Assembly (NCBI RefSeq): GCF_000373365.1
Contig: NZ_KB891211.1
Coordinates: 1 to 64,000, forward strand
Reading direction: 5' to 3'
From: Parafrankia discariae
GTDB lineage: Bacteria; Actinomycetota; Actinomycetes; Frankiales; Frankiaceae
Length of the DNA: 64,000 nt
In this document: in pieces, positions 26,789 through 35,235 of the stretch
Layout of the letters: each line of letters starts with the position of its first letter
Numbering within the stretch: position 1 is the first letter of the stretch
Notes under the pieces: generated by a model
Told to the model about the DNA's origin: nothing
Databases searched by the model: none
The model's input: the letters and a program-made list of their open reading frames with translations, nothing else
Made by a program: the position numbers and the translations under genes

Positions 26789-28158
26789 CGATCCGGCGCC
26801 TCCCCCTGCTGGGGATGGCCCTCGTCTTCCTCGTGGCCGCCTGCGGGTCGGACGCGGCCGATCCCGCCCCCACCTCCGCCTCCCGAAGTGGGGTGGGCGT
26901 GGCCCCCTCCTCCGCCACCACGGCGGGGCTGACCCCGGTCACCCTTACCGTCGGAGAGGGGCTGGACGACGCGCCGCTGAACACACCGCGGCGGGCACTC
27001 GTACCCCCCGGCTGGACCCTGTCCGTCTTCGCCCGGGTCCCGTCCGCCCGGCACGCCGCCTGGGCCCCCGACGGCACCCTGCTCGTCTCGGTGCCGGAGA
27101 ACGGCACCGTCGTCCGGTTGCAGCCGGACGGGCGCGGCACCGCGACGGTGTCCACCCTGCTGAACGGGCTCACCCGGCCCCATGGCCTCGCCTTCGCCGA
27201 CACGACCCTGTACGTCGCGCAGAGCGACCGGGTGGACGCCTACACCTACGCCGACGGGCAGGCCACGAACCCGCGCCCGCTCGTCACCGACCTGCCCAGT
27301 GCCCGCAGCCCCGACCTGCGGGGCAGATACGGCCACGAGCTGAAGAGCCTCGCGGTGGGCCAGGACGGATCGGTCTACATCACCGTCGGCTCGACCGGCA
27401 ACATCAGCGCCGACGACCTCACCGCAAACCCACCACGGGCCTCGATCCTGCGCGTGCCGCCCGGCGGCGGCGCACCGGAACCGTTCGCCGTCGGCGTCCG
27501 CAACGGCACCGCCCTCGGCGTCGCCCCCGACGGCGCGATCTGGTCAGCGGTGAACAACCGGGACAACATCCAGTTCCCGTACGACCGTCCCTACGGCGAC
27601 GGCTCAGGGTCGGCGCAGGGACGGGTGATCGACGACTATGTGCGTGACCATCCCGTCGAGCCCTTCGTGAAACTCACCCCCGGACGCAATCTCGGCTGGC
27701 CCTACTGCAACCCGGAGGCCGACGTGGACCCCGGTGTCCGCGGCTCCGCGCAGGACTTCTCCGACGTCCCGTTCATCCGTGACGTGGAGATGAACCCGGA
27801 CGGGCGGATGCTCGACTGCGCGACGCTTCCCCCCGTGGAACAGTCACTGCCCGGGCATTCCGCCCCGCTGGGCCTGTCCTTCGTCGACGGCGACCTTCCG
27901 GGTGAGTACGCCTCCGGCGCCCTGGTGGGTGTGCACGGCTCGTGGAACGCCTCACCCCCACGCGCCCCCGAGGTGTCCTTCTTCCCCTGGCGCGACGGCA
28001 ACCTGGGCGCACAGCAGACCCTGGTCGGCGGATTCCAGTCCGCGGACGGATCCCGCTGGGGCCGCCCCGTGACCGCCGTCACCGGACCGGACGGGGCGGT
28101 CTACATCACCGACGACACCGCCGGCGCCGTCTACCGCCTCGCTCCCCCCACACGCTGA
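26785..28158 (+). CDS. Secreted sorbosone/glucose dehydrogenase-like lipoprotein
   Basis: A 457-residue exported protein. A signal peptide with lipobox (VFLVAACGS) predicts lipid anchoring at about C20, followed by a Ser/Ala linker. The rest is a six-bladed beta-propeller of the sorbosone dehydrogenase type: TLLVSVPENGTVVRL, GLTRPHGLAF, HELKSLAVGQDGSVYITVGS, GRNLGWPYCNPE and TDDTAGAVYRLA. Family members oxidise sugars or aldoses with PQQ on the outside of the membrane; PQQ synthesis genes are not in this window. The GTG start overlaps the MerR stop by 4 bp, so the two are probably co-transcribed. Confidence 0.85.
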   Translation: MTIRRLPLLGMALVFLVAACGSDAADPAPTSASRSGVGVAPSSATTAGLTPVTLTVGEGLDDAPLNTPRRALVPPGWTLSVFARVPSARHAAWAPDGTLLVSVPENGTVVRLQPDGRGTATVSTLLNGLTRPHGLAFADTTLYVAQSDRVDAYTYADGQATNPRPLVTDLPSARSPDLRGRYGHELKSLAVGQDGSVYITVGSTGNISADDLTANPPRASILRVPPGGGAPEPFAVGVRNGTALGVAPDGAIWSAVNNRDNIQFPYDRPYGDGSGSAQGRVIDDYVRDHPVEPFVKLTPGRNLGWPYCNPEADVDPGVRGSAQDFSDVPFIRDVEMNPDGRMLDCATLPPVEQSLPGHSAPLGLSFVDGDLPGEYASGALVGVHGSWNASPPRAPEVSFFPWRDGNLGAQQTLVGGFQSADGSRWGRPVTAVTGPDGAVYITDDTAGAVYRLAPPTR

Positions 28159-28293
28159 CCGACAGAAACGTCATCATCCAGCGACGCAACGTCATCCACC
28201 GAGGCCGGAGTCCAGGCCGCCGCGGACCGCAGCCGGACCCACCCTGGGTGGGTCCGGCTGTCATCGTGGGCAGGCTGATGCCGGCAGGCGCTC

Positions 28294-28319
28294 GATCTTG
28301 GTTCAAGGTCCTGAAATCA
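28294..28319 (+). repeat. Direct repeat, left copy (26 bp)
   Basis: Starts GATCTTGGTTCA and ends CTGAAATCA. It matches the copy at 28786-28811 at 23 of 26 positions in the same orientation, 492 bp away. The shared head GATCTTGGTTCA is identical. Confidence 0.7.
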
Positions 28320-28601
28320 CCTTCCTCCCTACCCGCCCCGTCACAAGATGATGACTGGAAACTGTCTCACCTCATGCTGGCAGATAGGGGACTCGACACC
28401 GTCCACACCAGCGCCGGTGAAGGCGCTGTCGCTGTACTCCCCCGTCTGCGGCCAACGACGGGCGGATCTGTTGCGCGACGCGATGGCGGTGCTCGTCACA
28501 GCCGCTCGCGGTCACCGGCGAGCTGGCGGAATCGTGCAAGGCCTACGGCGTTTCGCCTGGTCAAGGGCCCAACCCCAGCGGACGGACCCCTTCCGGCCGC
28601 G

Positions 28602-28691
28602 TGGAGCCGAAGAGACTCGAACCTCTGACCTCGCCCGATCACCTCCGGCCCACAGGCAGTCGCGCACGTCGGGGTCCGGGGGCTCGGCCCC
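28602..28691 (-). tRNA. Degenerate tRNA-like sequence
   Basis: On the minus strand, GGGGCCG and CGGCTCC can form a 7-bp acceptor stem closing 90 nt, and a T-loop (GGTTCGAGTC) stands at the right place before the 3' end, followed by A-C. The middle does not give a clear D-arm or anticodon loop, and the T stem has a mismatch. I read it as a decayed tRNA (or the mobile-element copy of one), not a working gene; the anticodon cannot be assigned. Confidence 0.4.
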
Positions 28692-28707
28692 GGGCAGACA
28701 TAACGAA

Positions 28708-28745
28708 GACGCCCCCAGGCCTTCGTACGAAGGCCTGGGGGCGTC
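28708..28745. terminator. 38-bp perfect palindrome
   Basis: Nineteen bases starting GACGCCCCCAGGCC are exactly complementary to the following nineteen. It lies beside the tRNA-like sequence and may be a bidirectional terminator or a cruciform-forming recombination site. Confidence 0.6.
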
Positions 28746-28785
28746 AAAGTCGAGTGGACCTAACGCATCACAACAAGAACCGTTT

Positions 28786-28811
28786 GATCTTGGTTCAGGG
28801 CCCTGAGATCA
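28786..28811 (+). repeat. Direct repeat, right copy (26 bp)
   Basis: Starts GATCTTGGTTCA and ends CTGAGATCA, partner of the copy at 28294. Its centre is the palindrome TCAGGGCCCTGA. The two copies bracket the tRNA-like sequence and the 38-bp palindrome. Confidence 0.7.
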
Positions 28812-28986
28812 GGGTCCGTCCGGTCTCGGCGAGGCTCCTGGCCAGGGGCGATGCCCAGTAAGCACCCAGCCGACAACCTCACCCGCCGAATCGACACGGC
28901 GGACCCGCCGACGTCATCCGCGCGGCACGACGCCTCCTCATCTTCGCCAGCGCCGTGACCCTCACCCGAACCACAGATTCGAAACA

Positions 28987-29628
28987 CTAGCGTCTGGAGA
29001 GAGGCAGCCGGACGGCAGGCGGAAGCGGCGCCAGGACAGGGTTCGCCTGGAACGACTGGATCATCAGGGCGGCGAAGCGCCGCGACGCCGCCACCCTCAT
29101 CTCAGGTGACTCGACGCGGATGCCTTCGTTCGCCATCAGCGCCAGACTGATGTCCTCCAGCACGAAATCCCTCCGCAAGCCGCCGGCTTCCTTCGCGCGC
29201 CGCACCAGTTCGAGCAGCAGTCGCAGCGTGTGATCGCGGTCGGCGGCGAGGTCGACCGCTTCGGGAATCTGTGACGTGAACGCGCGGGCGAAGCCTCGGT
29301 CGAGGGCATGCATCTCCATCAGCCTGTCGAGCACGAGGCAGAACCCGCGCCACGGGTCGCCCGCAGCCAGGCCCTCCTCCACGACCGCCGAGCACGAGGC
29401 CATCTGCTCGGCGAAGGCCTCGGCCAGCAGAACGTCCTTGGTCTGGAAGTGCCGGTAGACGGTCGCGACACCGACGTCGGCACGCCGGGCGATCTCCCGG
29501 ATCGGCACGTCGAGGCCGTCGGCGGCGAAGGCCGCGCGAGCGACCGCGAGGATGCGCTCACGGTTGTCGCGGGCGTCCGAGCGGAGCTTTGCTACCACTT
29601 GAGCCGGCACGTCTCTCACTTTAGCCAA
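28987..29628 (-). CDS. TetR-family transcriptional regulator
   Basis: A 213-residue regulator. Residues 20-70 are the TetR helix-turn-helix: RERILAVARAAFAADGLDVPIREIARRADVGVATVYRHFQTKDVLL. The rest is the all-helical ligand domain. The start is the TTG at 29628; a GTG three codons later is possible. It is divergent from the quinone-oxidoreductase-like gene with only 30 bp between starts, and a dyad in that gap overlaps the TetR start codon. It very likely represses both genes in the absence of a ligand, by analogy with other such pairs. Confidence 0.88.
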   Translation of the reverse strand: MAKVRDVPAQVVAKLRSDARDNRERILAVARAAFAADGLDVPIREIARRADVGVATVYRHFQTKDVLLAEAFAEQMASCSAVVEEGLAAGDPWRGFCLVLDRLMEMHALDRGFARAFTSQIPEAVDLAADRDHTLRLLLELVRRAKEAGGLRRDFVLEDISLALMANEGIRVESPEMRVAASRRFAALMIQSFQANPVLAPLPPAVRLPLSRR

Positions 29629-29647
29629 ACGGACGGGGTGCTCCGTT
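29628..29647. promoter_or_regulatory. TetR operator dyad
   Basis: AACGGA (29628-29633), eight bases, TCCGTT (29642-29647) make a symmetric site in the 30-bp gap between the divergent TetR and oxidoreductase starts. Position and symmetry suit a TetR dimer that shuts off both promoters. Confidence 0.6.
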
Positions 29648-29658
29648 ACGGTCGCCGC

Positions 29659-30609
29659 ATGAGATCAGTTCAGTTCACCGAGTACGGGCCGCCGAGCGTC
29701 GTGCACGTCGCCGAGGTGGCGGCGCCGCACGCCGGTCCGGGCGAGATCCGCGTCGCCGTACGGGCCTCCGGAGTCTCGGCCGGGGAGATGCTGCTCCGCT
29801 CCGGCGGGATGCGTGACGTGGTGCCCATGACGTTCCCGTACCGGACCGGATTCGACGCCGCTGGTGTGGTGGACGAGGTTGGCGACGGTGTCACGGACGT
29901 GGGTGTCGGCGACGAGGTGTTCGGCTGGGCCGACGCGGCCACGCGTGGCGCCAATGCCGAGTTCGCCGTCCTAGCCGCCTGGGCACCCAAGCCCAGCTCG
30001 TGGAGCTGGGAGGAAGCGGGTGGCGCCGCAGGCTCCGTCGAGACGGCCACCCGCGTCCTCGACCGGCTCGCGGTCGGCGCCGGGCACACCGTGCTCGTGC
30101 AGGGCGCGGCCGGTGGGGTGGGCACCGTCGCCGTCCAGCTCGCGGCCGCCCGCGGCGCCACCGTCATCGGCACGGCGAGCGAGCGTAATCACGATTTCCT
30201 GCGCTCCCTCGGCGCGGAGCCGACGACGTACGGGACGGGGCTCGTCGAACGGGTCCACGCGCTGGCGCCGGCCGGAGTGGACGCGGTGTTCGACTGCGCC
30301 GGCGGGGCACTGCCAGACCTCGTCGCCATCGCCGGCGACGCAGCTCGGGTCGTGACGATCTGCGACTTCACCGCCCCGGCGCACGGCGTGCACCTGTCCT
30401 ACGGCGTGCCGGTCGACGAGACGGGAACGGCCCTCGGATCCCCCGCCGATCCGCTGGCGTTGCACGGCCTCACGATCGCGGTAACGCTCGCCAGCGAGGG
30501 CCGACTGCGAGTGCCGGTCACGGCGGCGTTCCCGCTCGCCGAGGCGGCGGCCGCGCACGAGTTGAGCGAAACCCGTCACGCCCGCGGAAAGATCGTGCTG
30601 GTGAGCTGA
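29659..30609 (+). CDS. NADPH:quinone-type medium-chain oxidoreductase
   Basis: A 316-residue medium-chain dehydrogenase/reductase without structural zinc cysteines. The N-terminus is MRSVQFTEYGPPSVVHVAEV, followed by the GFDAAGVVDEVGDGV substrate-domain motif and the nucleotide-binding VLVQGAAGGVGTVAVQLAAARGATVIGTAS (about 145-175). It probably reduces quinones or enones with NADPH. The last strand is HARGKIVLVS. The ATG at 29659 sits 12 bp past the putative TetR operator, so expression should be induced by the TetR ligand. Confidence 0.88.
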   Translation: MRSVQFTEYGPPSVVHVAEVAAPHAGPGEIRVAVRASGVSAGEMLLRSGGMRDVVPMTFPYRTGFDAAGVVDEVGDGVTDVGVGDEVFGWADAATRGANAEFAVLAAWAPKPSSWSWEEAGGAAGSVETATRVLDRLAVGAGHTVLVQGAAGGVGTVAVQLAAARGATVIGTASERNHDFLRSLGAEPTTYGTGLVERVHALAPAGVDAVFDCAGGALPDLVAIAGDAARVVTICDFTAPAHGVHLSYGVPVDETGTALGSPADPLALHGLTIAVTLASEGRLRVPVTAAFPLAEAAAAHELSETRHARGKIVLVS

Positions 30610-30663
30610 GGCGGCACGCTACTCGACCCGTCATCCGGCCCGCGATCTGTCTGCGGGGTGCGG

Positions 30664-31296
30664 TCAGAGCGGGAAGCCGAGCGCCGCAGCGGCGAGGGAC
30701 GGTGTTGGCTGGGCCCAACGTTGCTCGTAGGCGGCAGCGGTCGACACCGACCGAAGCTCGGCTCGATCCAGGTAGATCACGCCGTTGAGGTGGTCTGTCT
30801 CGTGTTGGGCGATGCGGGCCGGCCAGCCGGACAGCTCGAGGCTGTAGGCACGACCGTCCCTGTCCTGCGCGGACAGCCGCACCTGATGATGGCGCGAGAC
30901 GACCGCCGTCAGCCCCGCAACGCTGAGGCAGCCCTCGTAGAACACGCGTCGCTGGGGGCCCAGTGGCGTGATCACGGGGTTGACGAGGTCAAGCGGCGGT
31001 TGTGGCGGACGTTCGCGAGCGGTGGCGATCTCGGGCGTGACCTGGGCCGGGTCCTCGATGACCGCCAGCGCGAGCGGGATACCGAGCTGAGGTGCGGCGA
31101 GTCCGACACCGACGCCGGGAAGATGCCCGCGCATCGCGTCGAGCAACTCGTGGAGCAGCCCGTCCGGGAGTTGCCCGTCATAGCGGGCCGCTGTCTGCCG
31201 GAGGACGGGGTCGCCCACCTGGGTTACGGGCCACGGACGGTGCGCGGCGAGCACCGCCCGCACCTGGTCGACAAGTTCGGCGTTGACGGTGCTCAC
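30664..31296 (-). CDS. def: Peptide deformylase
   Basis: A 210-residue metal hydrolase that removes the formyl group from nascent protein N-termini. Motif 1 is GVGLAAPQ (63-70), motif 2 EGCLSV with metal-binding C123, motif 3 QHETDHLNG with H165, E166 and H169. The protein has a long N-terminus and a C-terminal tail typical of actinobacterial type I/III forms. It starts with GTG at 31296. It is convergent with the oxidoreductase. A core def gene is expected elsewhere in the genome, so this could be a second copy. Confidence 0.93.
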   Translation of the reverse strand: MSTVNAELVDQVRAVLAAHRPWPVTQVGDPVLRQTAARYDGQLPDGLLHELLDAMRGHLPGVGVGLAAPQLGIPLALAVIEDPAQVTPEIATARERPPQPPLDLVNPVITPLGPQRRVFYEGCLSVAGLTAVVSRHHQVRLSAQDRDGRAYSLELSGWPARIAQHETDHLNGVIYLDRAELRSVSTAAAYEQRWAQPTPSLAAAALGFPL

Positions 31297-31489
31297 GGCG
31301 CGGTGCGCACCCCAGGATTGCCGACGTTCTGGTCGGCGCTGCCGTTCACGATCTCAATCCTAGATTCGTCAGGGGGCTGATGCACCACCCTCGCCGCCGC
31401 CCGAGGGAACCCCCACACCCTGTCGACCGCGCACCGCGCCACCTACCGCGCCCGGGGAGCTGGTCCGTCCCGGCGAGCTGCCCGCGCCC

Positions 31490-31650
31490 CGCGCGAGCAG
31501 CGCACTGGTGGACTTCCTCGCCGGCCTTCTTCCCTGAGAAGGGTGGGTCGACCCCGGGAGGCGAAGCGCATCTGCTCCGGCTGCGAGGTCAGGGCCGAGT
31601 GCCTGGAGTACGCACTGGAGAACGACGAGCGATTCGGGATCTGGGGCGGC
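31490..31650 (+). pseudogene. whiB-family pseudogene, frameshifted
   Basis: Two frames together spell a WhiB protein: AFFPEKGGST, then after one extra base near 31555, REAKRICSGCEVRAECLEYALENDERFGIWGGL in pieces of the standard order. The first cluster-binding cysteine region is replaced by WWTSS, and the C-terminal basic tail is lost. Working WhiB proteins hold a [4Fe-4S] cluster on four cysteines and bind sigma factor; this copy cannot. Confidence 0.8.
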
Positions 31651-31775
31651 CTCGTGCAGACACGGCCGACGTGCAGTCGGTGCCCTACGGACGGGGTCCC
31701 CAACCTGACTCGACCTGATCGATTCAGCCCACACCCGGTGCCTCGGGCCGGAACCACCATCGGCGAACCAGTCTC

Positions 31776-32060
31776 AGCCTGAAGCTGCCCCGGTTTCGTT
31801 CCAATTACCAGCGGACCCGACCGAACGGCGGACATCATGTTCGGCTCGGATCCGGGCGAACTCGCGAGACAAGTATTGAGTTCCCTGGTCGAAACCTGGT
31901 TCGGCGCCTGAGCGGCGAAGTCGCTTCCGATACGGATCGACTGCCCCGACGCTCCGTATTCCTTCGCGAGTTCCTCGGGCATCCGTCCAGCCCGGACAAG
32001 ATCCACCATCTGTCGACGAAACTCCTCGTTGTACGGCGGTTTTGATCTCGGCAGCTGCAC
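31776..32060 (-). mobile_element. IS3-family remnant (orfA and orfB pieces)
   Basis: From 32060 leftward the frame starts MQLPRSKPPYNEEFRRQMVD and continues LAKEYGASGQSIR, the helix-turn-helix head of an IS3-type OrfA. Past about 31905, in another frame, DQGTQYLSREFARIRAEHDV and RRSVGSAGN match the rve integrase core of OrfB. The sequence between, including most of the catalytic DDE region, is gone. No terminal inverted repeats were found. It cannot move on its own. Confidence 0.75.
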
Positions 32061-32274
32061 TCCTCCCCGGGGTCTTTATCCCAAAGAGCCCAGGCTTGAA
32101 CAGGATCGGGCCAACTTCACGCCGACCCGGTACATCGAAGTCCGGCGGCGGTTCCTGCGCGAACATCCCGGCCACGCGCTGGACGGCTGGCCGCTGCCGG
32201 CCGACTGATTTCTTACAAGAGCGACAGCTCACGACACGCTACTTTGGGGGAACCCCAAAGCAGAGGAGAGCCCC

Positions 32275-32856
32275 GTGGGCAAGGTGGTCATGTACAGCTC
32301 GGTGTCGGTGGACGGCTTCGTCGCGGACGAGAATGACCAGCCCGGACCGCTGTTCGACTGGTTGTCCAGCGGTGACGTCCCGTTGGACGAGAGCGGCGAG
32401 GTGAAGGTGTCGCAGACGTCCTACGACTACACCCGGCCGTACTGGGACCAGATCGGGGTGACACTCGTCGGCCGCCACGTCTTCGACATTACGGACGGCT
32501 GGGACGGGAAGCCTCCGGGCGGGATCGACCACGTGGTCGTCGTGACGCACCGGCCGGAGCCCGAGGGCTGGGACCCCGAGGCGCCGTTTCACTTCGTCGA
32601 CGGCGTCGAGGCAGCCGTGGCCAAGGCGCAGGAGCTTGCGGGTGACCGCATGGTCGAGGTCGCCGCTGGCGATGCCGGTGGCCAGGTGCTTGCCGCGGGC
32701 CTGGTCGACGAGGTGCGCATGGACGTCGTACCCGTCGTGTTCGGGTCCGGCAAGCGCTACTTCGGGTCGGTCCACGCGCAGCACCTGTTGGAGGATCCTG
32801 ACGTGGTGATTCAGGGCAACCGGGTGCTTCACCTGCGCTATCGGGTGCGCCGTTGA
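32275..32856 (+). CDS. Dihydrofolate reductase / RibD C-domain family protein
   Basis: A 193-residue protein of the RibD-C/DHFR-like fold: GKVVMYSSVSVDGFVADENDQPGPLFDWL at the N-terminus, TLVGRHVFDITDGWDG, and a C-terminal AGLVDEVRMDVVPVVFGSGKRYF. This group binds NADPH, but most members have no known substrate, and it should not be called folA. It starts with GTG; GAGGAGAG lies about 6 nt upstream. It is the only intact gene within the 31.3-35.2 kb decay zone. Confidence 0.85.
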   Translation: MGKVVMYSSVSVDGFVADENDQPGPLFDWLSSGDVPLDESGEVKVSQTSYDYTRPYWDQIGVTLVGRHVFDITDGWDGKPPGGIDHVVVVTHRPEPEGWDPEAPFHFVDGVEAAVAKAQELAGDRMVEVAAGDAGGQVLAAGLVDEVRMDVVPVVFGSGKRYFGSVHAQHLLEDPDVVIQGNRVLHLRYRVRR

Positions 32857-33091
32857 CCGATCTGAGCGGGTACGCGAAGAAGTCCACTGCGAACGGTGAC
32901 ACAAGATCGGACCTCCGGCTGCGTTTGCGCATCGCTGTCCCCGGTCGGGCAGCCGACGCCGATCCGCCCCAGCACCTCACCTGTGGCAAGTTCAGCTCAA
33001 GAGCACTGGTTGCCGGTTTCCGTCGTATCTTGGCCGACCCCCTCCCCTGTCCGAACACCGACGCCGCTTCGCTGTCGGCCTGGTCGCTCGG

Positions 33092-33474
33092 TCAGTTGCA
33101 TGAGCCGATGGTCGCTGGCCGTTGCGGAAGTCGGCTGACTCGGCTGGCGGAGGTGGCGGCGGCCCGCAGACGGATGATCTCGTCGTGTTGCGCGGCGAGT
33201 CGCGCGAGGGCCTGGGTCTGGGACTCGGTGAGTTCGTTGATCGTGCTGGTTGACTCGACCACACGGTTCTTCAGCCCGGTGATCTCGGCTTGAGGCGGGT
33301 GATCTGCGCGTCGCGCGGGTCGAGCTGATCGCCAGCCTGCTGGAGAGTCCGTAGGCGCCGTTCGAACTCGGCGCGGAGATCGGCGTAGAGCCGGGTGCCG
33401 TAGAAGGCGGTGCGGTCGACGCCGGACCCGCCGCTGGCTGCCCGCTCCCCCGCATAGCCACCTGCGGAGTGCAC
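33092..33474 (-). pseudogene. DUF6262/TnpC-like gene with one-base frameshift
   Basis: The upstream frame reads GVDRTAFYGTRLYADLRAEF and ends QITRLK, the downstream frame picks up AEITGLKNRVVES and a coiled coil to RLRAAATSASR. Restoring one missing G near 33290 joins them. The arrangement (short helix-turn-helix, then coiled coil) fits DUF6262, usually encoded with Tn554-type tyrosine recombinases. Neither recombinase partner is present. Confidence 0.55.
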
Positions 33475-33519
33475 GCAGTCCGCGGACCACGATGCGGTCG
33501 TGCGACGCGACGCCCGGCC

Positions 33520-33960
33520 TCAGCCGACCGCAACCCCGGTTCTCCACGCGGCGTAGTCACGGGCGGCCCGGACCCACTGTCCGCTAGGACCGCCCGTGGC
33601 CGCCCGGTACGTCCACAGACCGGCCACGAATGCAGCGAACGCGGTCAGCGCGTCGTCGCCCACCGTCAAGCCCGTTCGTTGCGCCGCCCACGCCTCCGCC
33701 TCTCGTGGGGAGTGCCCCGCGTCGACCAGGCGGATCGTCATGAAGGCCGTGTCAACCCATCCGGCAGCCGCTCCGGGAAACCCCCATCAGCGGGCCGCCC
33801 GGGGATGTACTCGAACCCGACGATCAACCACAGATCGCCGGCGTCCACTTCTTCGGAGAAGATCACGGCCGGGGCGATGCCGTCAGCGAGCGCCCCGGCC
33901 GTGATCTCGTTCCGCAGAAAGCGCATGGGCCGGCTGATCCCACGGACGGCCTTCACGAAC
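33520..33960 (-). pseudogene. Aminoglycoside-phosphotransferase-like relic
   Basis: Two pieces in different frames: LFVKAVRGISRPMRFLRNEI to VGFEYIPGRPAD (nucleotide-binding half) and TIRLVDAGHSPREAEAWAAQ to RAARDYAAWRTG (C-terminal helices). The catalytic loop between them, about 150 residues, is missing. It abuts the XRE relic at about 33965. Confidence 0.65.
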
Positions 33961-33969
33961 AAACGACCT

Positions 33970-34513
33970 GGGCCACCACAGCGCCGCAGACACCTACCTC
34001 GACCTGGCTGGCCAGCACGCCGACGAAGCCGGCGACCGACTACTCGCGGACTGCGTCGCGATCCTCGACAGCTCGTTCGCGTTCTTCCGCAACCAGCCCC
34101 ACCGCGCGCAGTCGGTGGCCGCTGAGCGCCGACCGGATGCCCATCCCTACGCCCGGCCCATGCTCGCGGTCTGCGAGTCCCGCGCCGCAGCCCGCGCCGG
34201 CGAACCCGCCGCCGCCCGCCGGGCCCTGGATGACGTATGGGCACACCTGTGGACCGGCCAGCCCCTCCCGGGCACCGTGCCCGTCAGCGAGGGCCTGGCC
34301 CGCGCGCAGACCGCGGCGATCCTTTCCACCCTCGCCGACCCCGCCGCCGAGGAACACGCCCGCAGCGCCATCGCGGTCTACACCCAGACCAAGCAGGCCG
34401 GGATGCTCGGCGGCTCGTACAACGCGCTCGCCCGTAGCTACCTTCGCCGACCCGAACCCGAACCCGAGAGCGCCGCTGCCGCTGCCCGGGCCGCGCTCGC
34501 CGCAGCACCGTGA
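33970..34513 (+). pseudogene. XRE-type regulator C-terminal relic
   Basis: An open frame without a start encodes TYLDLAGQHADEAGDRLLAD, then a TPR-like region ending SYNALARSYLRRPEPEPE. It resembles the C-terminal half of the intact regulator at 41908-43206 (GGTYNALAQALLRRARPDPE). The DNA-binding domain is missing. It runs into the integrase relic with a 4-bp overlap. Confidence 0.6.
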
Positions 34514-34962
34514 CGATCGGCACCCGCTACCGGCCGCCGGCGGCCACCTGGACGCTGTACCGGGACCGGGAGCCGATCGGACAGGTGCGCGTTCTCGACG
34601 TTGCCCAGGCGGGCGCACGGACTGTGCTGCGCCTGAGCGAGCCGATTGCTGTGGCGCTGGCGGTCGACGACGAGATCGGCGAGCGCCTGCTGTCGCGCCA
34701 GCGGCTGCACGACCTTCGCCACGGCTCAGCGTCGATCATGCTCGGCGAGGGCATCGACATCACGACCGTCTCGAAGATCCTCGGTCACTCTTCGACGTCG
34801 ATGACCGGGAACACCTATGCACATCTGCTGCGGTCGACCGGACAGCAGGCGGCGGAGACGATCGCTGCGGCGATCCCCCGCGCGGTCCGATGCGGGCACC
34901 CTGTGGGCACCAGCGCCGGTGACGGTGGCGGGACTGCGGAAACGACTGGCGTTTCTACTGGT

Positions 34963-34993
34963 AGAGGGGCCGTCCAGTATGGACGGCCCCTCT
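34963..34993. terminator. Hairpin beside left att copy
   Basis: AGAGGGGCCGTCC pairs perfectly with GGACGGCCCCTCT around a 5-nt loop. The same hairpin, with a different loop, is at 55461-55491. In the remnant element it stood between integrase and att site. Confidence 0.7.
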
Positions 34994-34998
34994 CGGCA

Positions 34999-35025
34999 TC
35001 GGTGGAGGTGGCGGGAATCGAACCC
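34999..35025. repeat. att core, left copy (27 bp, tmRNA 3' end)
   Basis: The 27-bp core begins TCGGTGGAGGTGG and ends AATCGAACCC. It is identical to 55497-55523, which is the T-arm and acceptor end of tmRNA. Homology extends leftward through the hairpin and integrase tail, and ends abruptly on the right at 35026, where element DNA begins. It is the junction between the relic element and the intact one. Confidence 0.88.
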
Positions 35026-35141
35026 TTCGACCGGCCGCGTGGCCGAGAGTGCGAGTAGGCGGAAGTGCCTGCAATGCAAGGGTTTTCGGGTCGCGGACGG
35101 GTGCGGACGATGGTGGTCGAGGGGCTGAAAGTGGGCCGGGT

Positions 35142-35163
35142 GTCCTCACCATGTCCGCACCAG
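35142..35163. repeat. Putative integrase arm site, left
   Basis: A 22-bp sequence (GTCCTCACC then ATGTCCGCACCAG) matches 55390-55411 in direct orientation at 20 of 22 positions. It lies 117 bp inside the left core, where arm-type binding sites of tyrosine integrases are expected. Confidence 0.5.
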
Positions 35164-35235
35164 TGCCCGCACCGGGCGATCCCATGACGGTGTGACAGTC
35201 CGTTACCTACGGCCAGTCGTTGACGGCATCACTGG

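Larger units (their letters stand above)
28159..28986. other. Gene-free stretch with repeats and a tRNA-like relic
   Basis: No protein gene is supported here. It holds two copies of a 26-bp repeat, a 90-nt tRNA-like sequence and a 38-bp perfect palindrome, listed separately. Open frames in this stretch look like shadows of those non-coding features. It resembles a former integration or excision site. Confidence 0.5.
31297..32274. other. Decay region between def and the DHFR-like gene
   Basis: Apart from the whiB and IS3 relics listed separately, I see no intact gene. A short plus-strand frame at about 32090-32218 reads TPTRYIEVRRRFLREHPGH and ends in a stop; it may be the tail of a lost gene that I cannot name. 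Confidence 0.45.
34510..35058 (+). pseudogene. Integrase C-terminal relic of an earlier insertion
   Basis: About 182 codons nearly identical in order to the last third of the intact integrase at 53916: VTIGTRYRPPAATWTLYRD, RLHDLRHGSASIML, ILGHSSTSMTGNTYAHLL. It has the HxxR, H and Y catalytic residues but lacks the N-terminal and first catalytic arginine regions. The frame continues through a terminator hairpin and the 27-bp att repeat and stops at 35058. It marks an older element at the same attachment site. Confidence 0.85.

Noticed and set aside
28602..28691. Functional tRNA gene, possibly selenocysteine because of its 90-nt length
   Set aside because: No TCA anticodon or proper D and anticodon arms; kept only as a degenerate tRNA-like sequence.
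28348..28806. 152-codon frame across the tRNA-like sequence
   Set aside because: It crosses a tRNA-like sequence and a perfect palindrome; the frame is an accident.
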